15,140 nucleotides of DNA from Bacillota bacterium (GCA_029776555.1 JAKOSZ010000255.1:1-15140), one strand, 5' to 3'; numbered from the stretch's first letter, positions 6,819 through 14,438 are shown. Notes: generated by a model not told the origin, from the letters alone. Numbers and translations are program-made.

Positions 6819-8951
6819 GTGAAAGAGCTTTTAAAAGGATTTAAGGAGCCGGAAAGGAGTCTGGGTATTTACCCGATAGTCCACGACATGGGCAGGAAGG
6901 GCTGCAAGGACAGCAGCGAATACAGGCAAAGGGTTGACCGCCGGCTTCAAAGGATTCACGACCTTGGCTACGGGGGTGTTGTGTATAATATACACTACAC
7001 TTTTGATTTCCCTGAAAACGAGAGCTGCTGGGAGGATACGGCGTATATAAGGGAAAAGGCCGAAGAGCTTGGCCTGAAGCTCTGGATTTACGACGAAAAC
7101 GGCTATCCTTCGGGAACCGCGGGGGGAGCTGTGCTGGAAAGGCACCCGGAGTATGAGGCAAAGGGGCTTTTCTACTACAGTTACTGGATGGTCCAGTCGG
7201 GCCCCAGCGACTACAGGATTGAAGCTCCCTCGGGCAGGCTTTTTGGAGCCTACCTCATTCCCGAGGATCCGTCAAAGGATATAGTAAACATCAGCCATAC
7301 GGCGGACAGCCGGGGAGTCCTGCGGTTTAAAATCCCGGAAGGGAGGCACCAGATAGCCATGCTCTTAGAAAGGGAGCTCTATGACGGGACTCCCTGCACC
7401 CAGCCCTGGTGCCCGCCCCGAAGGTACATAAACCCCCTTGATAAAAGGGCTGTCAGCGAATTCATTAACGTCACCCATGAAAACTACTACAGGTATAATA
7501 AGGAGGGTTTCGGCAAAAGCATAAAGGCCTTTTTTATGGATGAGCCCATGCTTATGAGCGTTGGGAATACGCCTTATCCTGCGGTGAGCTTTAGAGAAGA
7601 CTTCCCTGAGAAATTTAAGGCCAGGTACGGGTATGAAATTGACAGGGCTTTAATAGCGGTCTTTTCCGGGAAAGGCAGAGATGTCACCAAGCTAAGGTGC
7701 GATTTCTGGGACTTTATTGCCGACGAGTACTCCCGGAATTTCTATGGAACTATCCAGGACTGGTGCAGGGAGCACGGTGTCTCTTCCAGCGGGCACCTGA
7801 TGGAAGAAGAGAATGTCCTCTCCCATGTGGTAAACTACGGTTCGTTTTACAGGTGCATAAAGCACATGGACATACCCGGAATCGACCAGTTAAGGAGCGT
7901 ACCCACGGAACTGATGAAGAGGGACTCCATTCCCTTTGCCAGGCTGGTGTCTTCGGCAGCTGACGTTTTCGGGAAAAGGGAGGTCATGTCGGAGGCGCCC
8001 GACCACTTTTCCAGAGTTGACAGGGTGCAGGTCCCCATGGACTGGATCCGCGCCTCCATGAACTGGCACTATGCCATGGGCGTCAATGTCATCACTTCTT
8101 ATTACGGTCTCTATAACAGGGACTACTTCAGCGATGAGGAGATAGCGGAGCTCAATGACTATGTAAAGAGACTGGGATTTATCTTAAGGAAAGGCGAAAG
8201 GCTGTCCCGGACGGCTATCCTCCTTCCGGAGGCATCCTTATGGGACACCGTGGGACCTGCCGGCAAGGGCGGAAGATCAGGAAAAGCCGAAAAAATAGCC
8301 AAGACCCTTGTGGATATCTCCTGGGGGCTTTTAGACAGGCAGATTGAGTTTGACTACATAGATGAGGGCGTACTCGGTGAAGCTGCCTTATGTCAGGACA
8401 GCTTGAGTTTCGGCAGCAGGCAATATAAGCTTTTGATTCTCCCCGGCATACACGTGTTAAACAGGACATCTGCCCTGAAAATTAAAGATTTTGCGGAAAG
8501 GGGAGGCAAGGTTGCATGCCTAAATACATTACCGCAAAAGACCAGGGAAGGTGATGATGACAGCACAGTGAAGAACGTGTTCATGGAGTTGGGCCAGGGC
8601 ATAATTTACGCCGATGCCGACGACCCGCGTCTCTATGAGGAAATCGAGGTTGCTCTCTTAAGGGATGTGAAGCTCCTTCCTGATGAGCGCCGCAGCCCGG
8701 CAGCGTCGGCAATGTCGCCCAATATCCTTTCCCATGTGAGGCAGGATTCCGACACAAAATACATCTTCCTGTGCAACATGGCTGGAGCGACGTACAGGGG
8801 GCGGCTGCTGTTAAAAGGCGGTGGAGAAGTCATGGCCCTTGACCCAAGGCTGGGGGATGCCTTTGCGCCGGAGTATTCCAAAGAGGGCGACGACATTTAT
8901 GTGGAAGTGAACCTGAAACCCTACGCAGGGCAGATATTCGTCGTTAAGTAG
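6819..8951 (+). CDS. GH106-like putative glycosidase (alpha-L-rhamnosidase-related)
   Basis: The 710-residue protein carries segments typical of GH106-like proteins: LWIYDENGYPSGTAGG at 88-103, AFFMDEP at 237-243, SSSGHLMEEE at 322-331 and SEAPDHF at 391-397. Residues 10-430 fit a TIM barrel. Residues 460-575 fit the Rossmann/amidotransferase-like domain that follows it (YKLLILPGIHVL at 536-547), and 635-710 fit a small beta domain starting HVRQDSDTKYIFLCN. GH106 enzymes are inverting alpha-L-rhamnosidases acting on rhamnogalacturonan. This protein is clearly shorter than the roughly 900-1100 residues usual there and lacks the C-terminal beta-sandwich region, so activity may differ. No signal peptide is present. 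The start is GTG with AGGGG 7 bases upstream. Its neighbours, GH2 and GH28, support a pectin-related role. Family membership is fairly sure; the reaction is inference. Confidence 0.75.
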   Translation: MKELLKGFKEPERSLGIYPIVHDMGRKGCKDSSEYRQRVDRRLQRIHDLGYGGVVYNIHYTFDFPENESCWEDTAYIREKAEELGLKLWIYDENGYPSGTAGGAVLERHPEYEAKGLFYYSYWMVQSGPSDYRIEAPSGRLFGAYLIPEDPSKDIVNISHTADSRGVLRFKIPEGRHQIAMLLERELYDGTPCTQPWCPPRRYINPLDKRAVSEFINVTHENYYRYNKEGFGKSIKAFFMDEPMLMSVGNTPYPAVSFREDFPEKFKARYGYEIDRALIAVFSGKGRDVTKLRCDFWDFIADEYSRNFYGTIQDWCREHGVSSSGHLMEEENVLSHVVNYGSFYRCIKHMDIPGIDQLRSVPTELMKRDSIPFARLVSSAADVFGKREVMSEAPDHFSRVDRVQVPMDWIRASMNWHYAMGVNVITSYYGLYNRDYFSDEEIAELNDYVKRLGFILRKGERLSRTAILLPEASLWDTVGPAGKGGRSGKAEKIAKTLVDISWGLLDRQIEFDYIDEGVLGEAALCQDSLSFGSRQYKLLILPGIHVLNRTSALKIKDFAERGGKVACLNTLPQKTREGDDDSTVKNVFMELGQGIIYADADDPRLYEEIEVALLRDVKLLPDERRSPAASAMSPNILSHVRQDSDTKYIFLCNMAGATYRGRLLLKGGGEVMALDPRLGDAFAPEYSKEGDDIYVEVNLKPYAGQIFVVK

Positions 8952-8962
8952 ACAAAACAGGC

Positions 8963-8990
8963 GGGGCGCCAGCGGCGCCCCATTCTTGTT
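8963..8990. terminator. Hairpin between the GH106-like and DUF2680 genes, probably bidirectional
   Basis: GGGGCGCC (8963-8970) and GGCGCCCC (8974-8981) form a perfect 8-bp GC-rich stem with loop AGC, 12 bases after the GH106-like stop. The T-run is weak on both strands (ATTCTTGTT on plus, GCCTGTTTTGTC on minus), so it may serve both convergent genes. Confidence 0.65.
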
Positions 8991-9026
8991 CAGGCAACAT
9001 CGAAACTGCTCTCGGAGGGCCTTGTG

Positions 9027-9878
9027 TCAGCCCTGCTGTACTCTGGCAGAGAAGGACCTTTTCAGTCTTCCCCTGCCCATTTGGGAGGTGTCATATCCGG
9101 ATGTCTTTTCCACTTTTTCGAGCCTGTCTATTAACAGGTCTCCTTTTTCTTTTGTAATAAGGCCGTAGCTGACCATTTTGTTAATGACTTCCTTCCTGGC
9201 CTCCCTTATTTTGCCCCACAGGCTTTCCAGTTCGGCCTTCTGCCGGTCGGTAAGTCCGGCCGGGCTCTTTTTCAGGCCGAAGCCCGGTCTGCCTGCGAAA
9301 GCACCAAATATAGCTGCCATGCATCCGGATGGGTTGTCCTTCTTGAGGTTTTCCAAAGCGCTGTCAATCCTCTGTGTCATTTTGTCCTTTTGCTCCCCGG
9401 TTATTATGCCGTATTCAGCCAGCTTTTCAACCAGCTGCCTGTGCAAACCGAGCAGTTTGCTGCAGGAGTCCACCAGGTCGCTTTTCTGCTGGTCCGTGAG
9501 CTTTGACAGGTCAATTGCCCTGGCTGGAACACTCGGACCTCCCGGTTTTCCCTTGGCCCTATTAACGCCGAAAAGGAACCATTTTATTTCCCCGCTTTTT
9601 AGCATTTCATCTATTCTTTTAATTGCTGCGTCCCCTTGTTCCTTGCTAATGGCCCCGCTTTTCACCATGCTGTTTATAAAGTCCTTTTGAAGCTGAGCCA
9701 TTTTCTTCGCGTACTCTTCTACGTTCGCTTTTTGTTTCTCTGTCAGATTTTCGGGGATGATTTTCATGAATCCCCTGACGGCATTATCTTTCAGGCTGCC
9801 GGATGCAGCGGCCGCTGCGGTAATGGGAACGGCAATGGCCAAAATGACAGCAAGTGTTATTAGCGCTTTGTTTTTCAA
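9027..9878 (-). CDS. Secreted protein with three DUF2680-like repeats
   Basis: The 283-residue protein begins with a signal peptide: KNK, a hydrophobic core (about 5-20) and an alanine-rich cleavage region near residues 21-27. Three related ~50-residue helical units follow, starting LTEKQKANVEEY (about 45), LTDQQKSDLVDS (about 127) and LTDRQKAELESL (about 209). Each continues to a conserved SGAISKEQGD, YGIITGEQKD or YGLITKEKGD turn and a second helix with RID or RLE. This is the pattern of the DUF2680 family of small exported Firmicutes proteins, here in triplicate with glycine- and proline-rich linkers. No enzymatic motif is visible. I chose the TTG start because AGGAGGT ends 7 bases before it; the GTG three codons earlier overlaps that site. 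Function is unknown; a cell-envelope role is inference. Confidence 0.85.
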   Translation of the reverse strand: MKNKALITLAVILAIAVPITAAAAASGSLKDNAVRGFMKIIPENLTEKQKANVEEYAKKMAQLQKDFINSMVKSGAISKEQGDAAIKRIDEMLKSGEIKWFLFGVNRAKGKPGGPSVPARAIDLSKLTDQQKSDLVDSCSKLLGLHRQLVEKLAEYGIITGEQKDKMTQRIDSALENLKKDNPSGCMAAIFGAFAGRPGFGLKKSPAGLTDRQKAELESLWGKIREARKEVINKMVSYGLITKEKGDLLIDRLEKVEKTSGYDTSQMGRGRLKRSFSARVQQG

Positions 9879-9904
9879 GAAAACCACCTCCTTTTGTTTG
9901 TACG

Positions 9905-9920
9905 TTTTTATAATAACCCG
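9905..9920 (-). promoter_or_regulatory. Promoter-like motif upstream of the DUF2680 gene
   Basis: The minus strand reads CGGGTTATTATAAAAA, with TATTAT and TATAAA as candidate -10 boxes about 30 bases before the TTG start. No clear sigmaA -35 box is seen. It mirrors a motif at 10075-10090 in front of the divergent gene. Confidence 0.4.
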
Positions 9921-10055
9921 ATTGTGTTAAAAATCATCGTCTAAATTGTTAAAAAAATATGAACAACAGGGTTTCCTTTGGAATAACGGAATTTACTGGT
10001 GTTTTCAGCCGGTGCTAAGGCAAACCGAAAAAAATGATACCATTTCCATAAGAAA

Positions 10056-10090
10056 GTGACCTGTTCAGTTGCGGCGGGGTATTATAAAAT
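10056..10090 (+). promoter_or_regulatory. Promoter-like motif upstream of the PKD lipoprotein gene
   Basis: GTGACC (10056-10061), 18 bases, then TATTAT (10080-10085) resembles a weak sigmaA promoter. The block CGGGGTATTATAAAAT (10075-10090) matches the reverse complement of 9905-9920 at 14 of 16 positions. The predicted leader is about 70 bases and contains AAAGGAGGT ahead of the start codon. Confidence 0.4.
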
Positions 10091-10163
10091 TAGAAATAGC
10101 GATGGAGGAATAAGAGATTAACAAACTGTATAAATATTTCGCCAAAGGAGGTAAACGGCGGAA

Positions 10164-11504
10164 ATGAATGTGCGTAAGAAATTAAAGAGCGTACTGGTTG
10201 TTTTTCTCGCAGCCAGCATTATGGTGTTGTCAGGGTGCGGCACTAAGGAAGGGCCCCAGGAGAAAAAAGAAGGCCAGGTAAACCCCAAGCCGGTTTCAGA
10301 AGAGATGCCCAAGGCAGCATTTTCCGTAAGCCCATCGGAAATGAAGCCGGCGGGAACCGTCATAACTTTTGACGCGTCAGGCTGCACCGACAATAAGGAT
10401 GACCCATCAAAGCTTCAGGTGCGCTGGGATTTTGAAAATGACGGGATATGGGATACGCCTTTTACCACCGAGAAAAAAGCCACTTTCCGTTACCCAATGG
10501 AAAAGACTTATAATGTGGCACTTGAGGTAAAGGATTCCGACGGGTATACGACGATAGGATATGGGAAAGTAGAAGTCGGCATGCTAAACTGGAGACCTTT
10601 TTCGGATGACAGTCCGTGGAATACCCCGATACCCGCTGATGCGGAAATTGACCCTAACTCCGATGAGCTGGTGCAGGGGCTGGGAGCTGTTTATATTAAC
10701 ATCAGGGACTGGTCCATTCCGGTATACTATATTGACAGCGATCTCGTCCCCAAGTACAACGTCCGGGACTCAAGGCCGGGAATATACGGTGACGGTTTTA
10801 AACCCCCGAACCAGATACCCATACCCGATGGCGCGGTGGCGTCACCCCCCACCAATGGAGACAACCACCTTTGTATTATAGACAAGAAGAAGAACATTGA
10901 ATGGGGTATGTGGCTGGCTAAGAAAGATGTATTCGGAGATTGGTCCACCGGTCTGGGAGCAGTCACTGACTTAAGCGGCACCGGCGTAAGGCCGCCCGTT
11001 AACGAAACCGAAGGTTATACTTCCCACTCGGCAAGGGCCAGTGGATTTCCGCTTATCGCAGGGCTTATCAGGGTGGATGAGATAAAGGCCGGACGGATAG
11101 ACCACGCCCTGGTGTTTGCCTACGACAAGTGCCGGTCCGAGTATTTCATTCCGCCGGCCAGTACCTCCCAGGTCAGGATGCTGAATCTCAACCATCACAG
11201 CGGAATACCCATGGGAGGCAGAATCCAGCTGGACCCCAACTTTGACGTGGAGAACTCAGGACTGTCTGAAATCGGGAAAATAATTGCCCGGGCTCTTCAG
11301 GAGTATGGCGCTTACTGCGGCGACTACGCAGGGGCTACGGTGTTATACGCGGAGAACTCCCCTGAGGCTCTGAAGGAATGGGAAAAACTAGGCCTCACCA
11401 ATAACGAGCTTATGAGTGTATTCAACGAAGAAACCGTCAGAAAACACTTCAGGGTTATTAAGATGGGAGAGTTAATAAAAGGCCAGAACTACGAAGAATA
11501 TTGA
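10164..11504 (+). CDS. PKD-domain lipoprotein with unassigned C-terminal domain
   Basis: The 446-residue protein has a lipoprotein signal peptide with lipobox VLSGC (C25), then a charged linker to about residue 48. A PKD-type domain follows (about 50-138) with RWDFENDG at 87-94 and VALEVKDSDGYT at 118-129. The remaining 300 residues form a separate domain that I do not recognise by name. It begins WRPFSDDSPWNTPI (143-156) and includes NGDNHLCIID (231-240), STGLGAVTDLSGTG (261-274), SARASGFPLIAGLIR (289-303) and RIDHALVFAY (311-320), followed by NHHSGIPMGGRIQLDP (343-358). Conserved-looking histidines (235, 288, 314, 344, 345) could be catalytic or metal-binding. PKD domains usually sit beside extracellular polysaccharide- or protein-degrading domains, so a surface carbohydrate-active role is plausible but inferred. 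AAAGGAGGT lies 11 bases upstream of the ATG. It stands alone as a transcription unit and ends at a hairpin. Confidence 0.82.
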   Translation: MNVRKKLKSVLVVFLAASIMVLSGCGTKEGPQEKKEGQVNPKPVSEEMPKAAFSVSPSEMKPAGTVITFDASGCTDNKDDPSKLQVRWDFENDGIWDTPFTTEKKATFRYPMEKTYNVALEVKDSDGYTTIGYGKVEVGMLNWRPFSDDSPWNTPIPADAEIDPNSDELVQGLGAVYINIRDWSIPVYYIDSDLVPKYNVRDSRPGIYGDGFKPPNQIPIPDGAVASPPTNGDNHLCIIDKKKNIEWGMWLAKKDVFGDWSTGLGAVTDLSGTGVRPPVNETEGYTSHSARASGFPLIAGLIRVDEIKAGRIDHALVFAYDKCRSEYFIPPASTSQVRMLNLNHHSGIPMGGRIQLDPNFDVENSGLSEIGKIIARALQEYGAYCGDYAGATVLYAENSPEALKEWEKLGLTNNELMSVFNEETVRKHFRVIKMGELIKGQNYEEY

Positions 11505-11531
11505 TGGATAAGTTTCAAGGACGCTTTAAAC

Positions 11532-11583
11532 TGGGGAATCGGCTTTTAAACCATTGGGTGCGGGGGCAAAGGCCGATTCCCCA
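11532..11583. terminator. Hairpin after the PKD lipoprotein gene
   Basis: GGGGAATCGGC (11533-11543) and GCCGATTCCCC (11572-11582) are perfect 11-bp inverted repeats, extended by a T-A pair outside them. The loop is 28 bases. No strong T-run follows on either strand, so it is a probable but atypical terminator. Confidence 0.5.
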
Positions 11584-11616
11584 TTATTACATTAAAGAAA
11601 GCTGTTTTTACGTGTG

Positions 11617-11756
11617 ATGAGGCGCTGTTACCTTTTAAGGCAGCAAGTGTATATTTTAAACGAGTACCTGTCTTTCCATGGGATGCTGTTACCCGGATAA
11701 GGCAAGTGTTGTGATAGTTTTAAAATCACCTTTCCATGCCATGAGGCGATGTTACC
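11617..11756. repeat. Three degenerate ~62-bp tandem units
   Basis: ATGAGGCGCTGTTACC (11617-11632), ATGGGATGCTGTTACC (11678-11693) and ATGAGGCGATGTTACC (11741-11756) recur at intervals of 61 and 63 bases. Units 1 and 2 also share AAGGCA then AAGTGT and a TTTTAAA block, and CTTTCCATG precedes units 2 and 3. No gene is seen here; the array fills the gap between two convergent genes. Confidence 0.6.
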
Positions 11757-11774
11757 GGGGAAGTATCAGGGAGC

Positions 11775-13541
11775 CTATTGCTTTATGTCTATGAAGACGT
11801 AGAACTCAGCAGAGTCAACGCTGGCCTTGTTTTCTTCATTAACATGTCCTTGAATGTATCTCAGCGCCACTTTAACCCTTAAGTTCTTGCTTTCACCCTC
11901 TAGCATCAGGTCTTCAGGGTCAAGGCTTATATTCCTGCCGCTGCCGTATTTTTCATGAAGTTCTTGGGCCAGGTCTGAAAGCAGTGTCTCGTATTCAACC
12001 CGGCCGTTGTAAGTGATTTCAAGCCGGGAAGTGCTGTAATCATACGTGGCTTCAATCCCTCCAAAGGCTATTTTACCTTCGAGGCGGGATCCCGGCATAT
12101 CAAAGAAGTAATCGTATCCTTCTACGTTAATGGCCTGTTCCACCGCGTAAGAACCGTAGTTGAAAAATTCCCGGTCAGGAGTTATAAAACCCCTGTATAT
12201 ATAGCTGAAGCCGAAAACCTTTTCCATGTCATCCAGGGTAAAGCCTTCGGGCAGGAGCTTTACATAGTCAAAACCGTGGTACCTGTCAAAGTATCCCAGG
12301 ATGCTGCTGATCTCAGCCCTGTCTTCCACCGGTATCGATTCAGCCGTCTTTGCCTTTACAATATTTCCGTCCTTAATCATGTCGTACTGGCTGAGGATTT
12401 TCATAAGCCGTGCGTTCTGGCTGTATTTTGAAACGCTGAAACTGCTCCATGGCCCGAAAACCGAAAGCAGCGCAACAATGGCCAGTGAAACGGGAAGTAC
12501 TGTCATGTTAGGCTTTTTGGAGAAGTTAAGGTAAAGCATAATGCCCAGCACCCAGAGGCCAAGGACGACAACGTAATACCTGTTTTCGGTGAAGCCGTAT
12601 GCCCTTATCCTTATGCCGATAGACACAAACATGGCAGCCAGTACGGGGGGGATCAGCTTGACAATCCAGAAGGCAAAACTCTTTACCCACTTGCTTTCAC
12701 GGGCCAGAGGATGGGTCAGGAAAATCACCCCTGCACATATGACCGAATACCAGAGGACGAGATGCGCCACCATCCCTACCGGCCACCGCTGCTGCACCAC
12801 TATTCTTACAAGATACAGGTAGAGTATGGCCGTATAAGCCGATAGTATGGGCATAACAATGTACTGCAAAAGTACTTTCAAGGGGTTTGGGTAGTCCTCA
12901 AGCTGGTGTTTTTCGTCCCTTCCCGGAATCCCCCCCAGGAAGAAGGATGGGGCAAACAGTACCGTAGCCAAAATCCAGATAGTCATGTATGTCTTGTTGG
13001 TCACAGGCATGTTCAGGAGTCTATTGGCGGTGAATAAAAGCGCCGTGAGGCCTAAAAACAGCACTGCGGTAAAGAAGGAGGTAATAAAAGCCCTTGTAAG
13101 AACTTTTACCACGTAAATCTCAAATCCTTCCTGCCTGTAAAGGTATGGTATGAAAAAGAAGCCGAGGTACAAAGCTATGTTGACGGCGAAATACATTGAT
13201 ACCTGCGCCATTTTATCAATGTCGCCGAGGAAAAGGAAGTAATAAGCCGCAAGCAGGATTATTCCCAGCAGACTGACAGCCGTGTAATGCGCTTTCCCGA
13301 AACCAACGGCCCTTTCAAAAATAAGCCTTATGCAGAGGAATAAAGGGATGCCCAAGGCGGTGGTCATAGCCACCCGGGTTAAGATTTCCCGAGTATCCGA
13401 AGACGTGCCCGGTCCAAGGTGCACCAGGGCTATAAGGGCTGCCGATGTTAAAGCGGCAAAAGCAATTGACTCCGGAAACCTTTTCAAACTTGCGATAAGG
13501 GCTTTTACCCCTTGTTTTACCAGGGCCAGCAAACGATACAT
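11775..13541 (-). CDS. DUF4153 family membrane protein
   Basis: The 588-residue protein has about eleven hydrophobic segments (near 24-42, 57-77, 87-105, 115-135, 150-170, 186-203, 225-248, 258-277, 288-310, 321-340 and 346-363). A soluble C-terminal domain of about 220 residues follows. The motif RIRAYGFTENRYYVVVLGLW (311-330) is the hallmark of DUF4153 proteins, and FPESIAFA near the N-terminus is also typical. The family is widespread in Firmicutes and Bacteroidetes and has no established function that I can cite. The C-terminal part (365-588) shows alternating short strands and helices with no catalytic motif that I recognise. GGAAGGAGAG lies about 5 bases before the ATG. Upstream is a potentially structured leader. 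Identification is firm; role is unknown. Confidence 0.88.
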   Translation of the reverse strand: MYRLLALVKQGVKALIASLKRFPESIAFAALTSAALIALVHLGPGTSSDTREILTRVAMTTALGIPLFLCIRLIFERAVGFGKAHYTAVSLLGIILLAAYYFLFLGDIDKMAQVSMYFAVNIALYLGFFFIPYLYRQEGFEIYVVKVLTRAFITSFFTAVLFLGLTALLFTANRLLNMPVTNKTYMTIWILATVLFAPSFFLGGIPGRDEKHQLEDYPNPLKVLLQYIVMPILSAYTAILYLYLVRIVVQQRWPVGMVAHLVLWYSVICAGVIFLTHPLARESKWVKSFAFWIVKLIPPVLAAMFVSIGIRIRAYGFTENRYYVVVLGLWVLGIMLYLNFSKKPNMTVLPVSLAIVALLSVFGPWSSFSVSKYSQNARLMKILSQYDMIKDGNIVKAKTAESIPVEDRAEISSILGYFDRYHGFDYVKLLPEGFTLDDMEKVFGFSYIYRGFITPDREFFNYGSYAVEQAINVEGYDYFFDMPGSRLEGKIAFGGIEATYDYSTSRLEITYNGRVEYETLLSDLAQELHEKYGSGRNISLDPEDLMLEGESKNLRVKVALRYIQGHVNEENKASVDSAEFYVFIDIKQ

Positions 13542-14135
13542 ATAAACTCTCCTTCCATAAGATTAATGCCGCAAGGCTAAAGGGTGGTTTTAAGGCTGAT
13601 GCTTTCCGGCACAGCAATAGCCGGAAAAATGGAATCAATAACGGCGGCAACAGTCATCAGGGTACCGGTTTGGCATATTAGCCGAACCGTCAAGCTATGC
13701 TCCTTAAAAAAAGCCAAAACGCCGCATAAAGTATGTGTTTCGATATTATATATAATTCGATGGCAAAAGATAAATTCCTTTTTATCAGCTGTTTCACTTT
13801 TTGGCGGGTAACGGCTGAGATGAGGGTGGGCGTTTCCTCGCCCGGAAGTTAAAACAAAGGGGCAGTGAAGGCAATGGGCCGTACGGTTCTCCGGGATACG
13901 GCAAGAGCGGGAGTTAATCCAACAGGAATGGCGGAGGCAAAAAAGGGGGGGGAAATGGGAGCGGCAGGTTTATGTAGCAGCAAAAATATTGTTTTGCCAT
14001 AAGGGTTAATGTAGAATTAAAGCAATAAGTCTTTCTGCTTTGCTGCAAAGTGTCTTTCAGGAACATGGCCGGCCTTAAGCTGAAGAACATGGTGGGGTTT
14101 TTTACAGGCAGGTTTCAGAAAGGAATGATTTTAAT
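13542..14135. other. Long intergenic region, about 590 bp, with several potential hairpins
   Basis: I find no convincing gene of normal size here. The part nearest the DUF4153 gene (13596-13689) can fold into a branched structure listed separately. An AT-rich block at 13744-13760 contains TATATAAT and could hold a promoter on either strand, but neither strand offers a good -35 box. A second hairpin lies at 13878-13902 (GCCGTA with TACGGC enclosing CGG-TTCT-CCG). The stretch 13930-13970 is purine-rich. Open frames here are short and lack ribosome binding sites, apart from a doubtful 24-codon frame at 14065-14139. Confidence 0.5.
13596..13689. other. Candidate structured leader RNA upstream of the DUF4153 gene
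   Basis: CTGATG (13596-13601) can pair with CATCAG (13655-13660). This encloses a perfect 8-bp hairpin TTTCCGGC (13603-13610) with GCCGGAAA (13620-13627) around a 9-base loop. Next to it CGGTTTGGC (13666-13674) pairs with GCCGAACCG (13681-13689) around ATATTA, with a G-U pair on the plus strand. Either strand could be transcribed; on the minus strand it would be the 5' leader of the DUF4153 gene, ending about 50 bases before the ATG. It does not match a riboswitch class that I recognise. Confidence 0.4.
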
Positions 14136-14438
14136 ATGAAAAAGAGGCTTATAGTGTTATGCGTAATGGCGGTATTTCTGGTTGTCATATTATCGGGATG
14201 TATCCCCGGAGACGGAACCAACACGCCTGAAAAACCGGCGGGATTTTTCTGGGGCATCTGGCATGGATGGGTAGCTCCCGTATCCCTGGTGATCGGAATC
14301 TTTAAGAAGAACATAAGGATATATGAAGTAAACAATGCGGGTTGGTGGTACGACCTCGGCTTTTATATTGCCATCATTGGCGGATTCGGAGGGTTTTCAC
14401 TGTTCCGCAAAAAAGGAAACAGGAATTCCAAGCCCTGA
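14136..14438 (+). CDS. Small conserved lipoprotein
   Basis: The 100-residue protein has a lipoprotein signal peptide with lipobox ILSGC (C22). After a short polar linker comes PAGFFWGIWHGWVAPVSLVI (34-53), then IRIYEVNNAGWWYDLGFYIA (60-79), and a second hydrophobic segment to about residue 90 with a basic tail RKKGNRNSKP. The aromatic GFFWGIWHGWVAP and YEVNNAGWWYDLGF pattern recurs in a small family of short membrane proteins or lipoproteins in diverse bacteria; I know no name or function for it. With a lipid anchor and probably one or two further hydrophobic helices, it should sit at the outer face of the membrane. AAAGGA lies 11 bases before the ATG. It stands after a long non-coding region, so it likely has its own promoter, which I could not identify. 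Confidence 0.8.
   Translation: MKKRLIVLCVMAVFLVVILSGCIPGDGTNTPEKPAGFFWGIWHGWVAPVSLVIGIFKKNIRIYEVNNAGWWYDLGFYIAIIGGFGGFSLFRKKGNRNSKP

Noticed and set aside
9178..9690. 170-codon plus-strand frame opposite the DUF2680 gene
   Set aside because: Antisense to a clearly exported repeat protein; its composition is what reverse-complemented helical repeats give.
10000..10060. GGCAAACC at 10019-10026 as a hint of a c-di-GMP-I (GEMM) riboswitch
   Set aside because: The matching GACGCAAAGC segment and receptor stem are absent downstream, so the 8-base match is not enough.
13584..13811. 75-codon plus-strand frame in the long intergenic region
   Set aside because: No ribosome binding site, no recognisable family, and it overlaps the inverted repeats that suggest a structured RNA.
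13800..13870. GGCTGAGATGA at 13813-13823 as a hint of a TPP riboswitch
   Set aside because: The second conserved half (ACCTGAT...TGCCAGCG type) is missing.
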